A DNA stretch of 64,000 bases from Endocalyx cinctus (lineage: Eukaryota > Ascomycota > Sordariomycetes > Amphisphaeriales > Apiosporaceae), in assembly GCA_001600455.1 (NCBI GenBank), contig BCKC01000001.1, positions 1,700,441-1,764,440 on the forward strand. The letters run 5' to 3'. The position numbers and the translations under genes were made by a program. The notes beneath the pieces are model-generated. The model did not search any database. It had not been told where the DNA came from and saw only the letters and a list, made by a program, of their open reading frames with translations. Numbering within the stretch: the first letter of the stretch is position 1; each line of letters starts with the position of its first letter. Of this stretch, positions 61,635 to 64,000 are shown in pieces.

Positions 61635-64000
61635 CGCTTTTCTTTCTTTTTTTTTTCTCTCTCTCTTTTCTTCTTATTTATTTCGAAACCTTGTAATAGG
61701 TATCTTTATTTTATTATTATTTTGTTTTCTCTTATGTTTTTCCCTCGGGCGAAGTTTAAGAGAAATCGAGGTTTCATACCACAGTTAACAATAACACATG
61801 ACGCTATACGGGGAATTCGAGCGCAATAGATAATCCGATATCGTAGTACGAGGTAAAAAATATTTCGGTGGGTTCGAGAAGTTTATTCAACTGAAAATAG
61901 CACGATAAAATGGAACGAGGTTTTGGTGTCGTATAGCTATTGCGAAATCTAAAAATGGATGAGGGCGCAAAAGTGGGCTGTGATGCGTGTAAGGTTGCGC
62001 AAAGAAATGGTGATCTATTGTGCCTCTCTTTGTTGCCGAAGTATGCGCCAGATAGAGATTGGTTGCGAAAATAGGTGTATCAAAAATGAGGGTGGATAAG
62101 AAGCTTGACCTTGAGGTGATTTCAAGTTAGATATAGAAGTCTACGTGCGGTAACCCAATCAATCTAATTTTAAATGATCAACGATGTCTATGTGTAAAGT
62201 ATATATATACCTAGGTTAGATAGATGATATACATGCCACATGCGACGACTAATAATGAATGGGTGGGAAAAAAGAAATAACAAAAGATAGATAAGAGAGG
62301 GAATAGTGAATATATAAAGTATGAATATAAGGAGGGAATTAATGATAATAATAGGAAAGGTAAAGTAAGTAAGTAAATTAAAGAGTTGAGGCAAATGTAT
62401 AAGTGGTTTTATGTATGAGAATTGCGTTATTGTTATGATACGTGCGGTACGAAATATGATGACGACGGCTTCGTTTTTTTTTTTTTTTGCAGAATTACTT
62501 ATAGATGGAATGATTAGATATTTAAGGTAATTTTACAATTCTAACCACCCATGAACCTGCTCTCTTACTCGTAGATTCATATTGAAATGAACTACACAAG
62601 AAAAAAAATTAAAAGATGGGAATAAATTAATAACGAGAAGACCTTAAGGGGAAAAGAATAAAATAAAATAAAAACATGAAAGAAAAAACCGACATAGAAA
62701 AATCCAAAAAATCATTCATCACAGGGTAATGAGAATGAGCGATCAGGGAAAATCAATCCAACAACCTTTCGCCGCTCTCGCCAACTTACTTACCTCGCAG
62801 GACCTCTCGCATACCCACCTTACAGAGTTACTGAAAGATGATTTGATCGATTTCCAGGGCTCTCAAGGATCCCGGCACGCTAAAAAGGCCAGACAAGGGC
62901 CTAGACGTGCCAAGAAGGATTTCTCTCCACCTTATACCCTTGCCATCCGTCATCCAATCAAAAGCTTGAAAATATCTCCAGGGCTTCTATCCCGCTATAT
63001 TTGAACTTGGTTAACTTACCTATTCTTTTGAATCTGTAGTACTCGTAGGTACTTACTTTAGTACTTACTACACCTGGGCATACTACAAAAGTCATCATCG
63101 TTAGTATTACACGTATTTAACTAATACGACGGTATCTTTATGAATAAGTAAATATTCAAGAAAATAAAATGTAAAAGGAATAAGTAATAATAATAATAAT
63201 GATTATTCATACATTCTATCAAAAACTTGATAGATAAATTAATAAATGATTAATAAATAACACAGAAATCAGAGATCAGAGATAGAAATAGATGGAATGG
63301 ATGGATGGATGGAAGAATGCAATCCATATTCATCACTGATCATCGTCCTCGTGCTTAACTGCTTAAACTACCTACCACATCTATACTACATCTACTAGGA
63401 CTATATGTATATGTATGAAGAACACTCACTACAATCCCCAGCCGCAACATCCCACTGGATAGGATGGGGGATCATAGATGAATGGGGATGAATGGGGATG
63501 GATGGGTAACACAGGACAGAGAGTTATTTATATTCTACCCACATTATCGACATCACAACTAACAACAATAAGGAATTCCTCGGGAATCTCAGTCTCACTC
63601 GTGCATTCAATTACCGCACCGAGTAATCCCCGCTCTCGAGCTATCAACTTGAAGGTTGTTTTTGTTCTGTAATGAATGTTTTATACCATAATTCCCAAAG
63701 AGAATTGCAATCTCGAAATGAATATCGATTGGTAAGCTCAGATTAAGCAGGCAGTAGGGTAGCCTCCAAAGTCTGCGCCAGCGAGAGCCTACATACTACA
63801 TACATCCAAGCTACCAGGCCAGGGCTACATGTTCGTGTTTGCCAACATCCTTAATTATCTACTCCGTAATCAACTAATTAATTAGGTACTTACCAAATAT
63901 TGTCTGCAAACATTCCTTAAGCTGTCGGCTGTTAGCTTTGTGCAGAATACCCATTCCTACACGGTACTCTTTACCTCTCTGTCTCATACTATGTACATAA
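61635..64000. other. INO80 upstream region and window end
   Basis: The INO80 promoter and AT-rich intergenic DNA. Contents: a T run near 62476-62489, AATA and GGAT short tandem repeats near 63188-63203 and 63296-63312, a TACTCCGTA at 63860, and the weak open frame at 62729-63004. No other gene is supported before the window ends. Confidence 0.5.
62729..63004 (+). CDS. Possible small basic protein (weak)
   Basis: A 91-codon frame with ATG start. The first 45 residues include FAALANLLTSQDLSHTHLTE, with a possible helix; the rest is basic with ARQGPRRAKKDF and Pro-rich. It is less AT-rich than its surroundings. No family is recognised, no splice partner is obvious, and it may be chance. It lies about 1.1 kb upstream of INO80, on the opposite strand. 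Confidence 0.22.
   Translation: MRMSDQGKSIQQPFAALANLLTSQDLSHTHLTELLKDDLIDFQGSQGSRHAKKARQGPRRAKKDFSPPYTLAIRHPIKSLKISPGLLSRYI

Overview
This 64 kb window is nuclear DNA from a filamentous ascomycete (Pezizomycotina). The protein set fits Sordariomycetes best: a COL-26/BglR-type zinc-cluster regulator, Vac8, Snf4, a FHIP-type dynein adaptor, INO80 and Arb1. Genes carry short GT-AG introns (mostly 52-126 nt) and alternate with AT-rich intergenic stretches full of A/T homopolymers and short repeats. The order or genus cannot be fixed from sequence alone. Two ambiguous bases (3044 and 3053) lie in a poly-G tract, so the assembly is imperfect in homopolymers.

Layout. 0.2-2.5 kb (-): COL-26-like Zn2Cys6 factor, followed by a 6 kb gene-poor stretch. 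8.4-9.6 kb (-): ribonuclease T2-like protein. 10.3-11.0 kb (+): IMP1-like mitochondrial inner-membrane protease. 12.0-14.1 kb (-): Vac8. 16.7-18.3 kb (+): Snf4, the AMPK gamma subunit. 18.7-23.5 kb (+): large RhoGAP protein. 24.7-25.5 kb (+): dienelactone hydrolase. 26.0-29.1 kb (-): FHIP/RAI16-like protein. 32.7-33.9 kb (+): seven-TM protein. 35.3-37.0 kb (-): membrane-anchored aspartic-protease-like protein lacking its catalytic motifs. 38.0-39.9 kb (+): GH47 alpha-mannosidase. 41.2-42.5 kb (+): proline iminopeptidase. 43.3-44.4 kb (+): unknown protein. 45.7-47.8 kb (+): class 3 lipase. 49.1-49.9 kb (-): alpha/beta hydrolase broken at a 12-G run. 52.0-54.0 kb (+): Arb1-type ABCF ATPase. 55.3-61.6 kb (-): INO80.

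The genes are mostly housekeeping: carbon sensing (COL-26, Snf4), vacuole and endosome traffic (Vac8, FHIP, RhoGAP), mitochondrial and ER protein processing (IMP1, GH47), ribosome biogenesis (Arb1) and chromatin (INO80). They do not form a recognisable biosynthetic, defence or mobile system. I rebuilt exon structures by hand from splice sites, reading phase and family conservation. All models give intact frames except the alpha/beta hydrolase.

I did not find a convincing undescribed system. The points most worth a second look are the catalytically dead aspartic-protease-like receptor-shaped protein, the homopolymer frameshift, very short or hidden first exons (Vac8, FHIP, RhoGAP), a 40-bp tandem duplication in a promoter, a perfect 14-bp-arm inverted repeat, and two recurring intergenic motifs (TACCTAGGTA and TACGGAGTA). 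No tRNA, rRNA, transposon or CRISPR array was seen.
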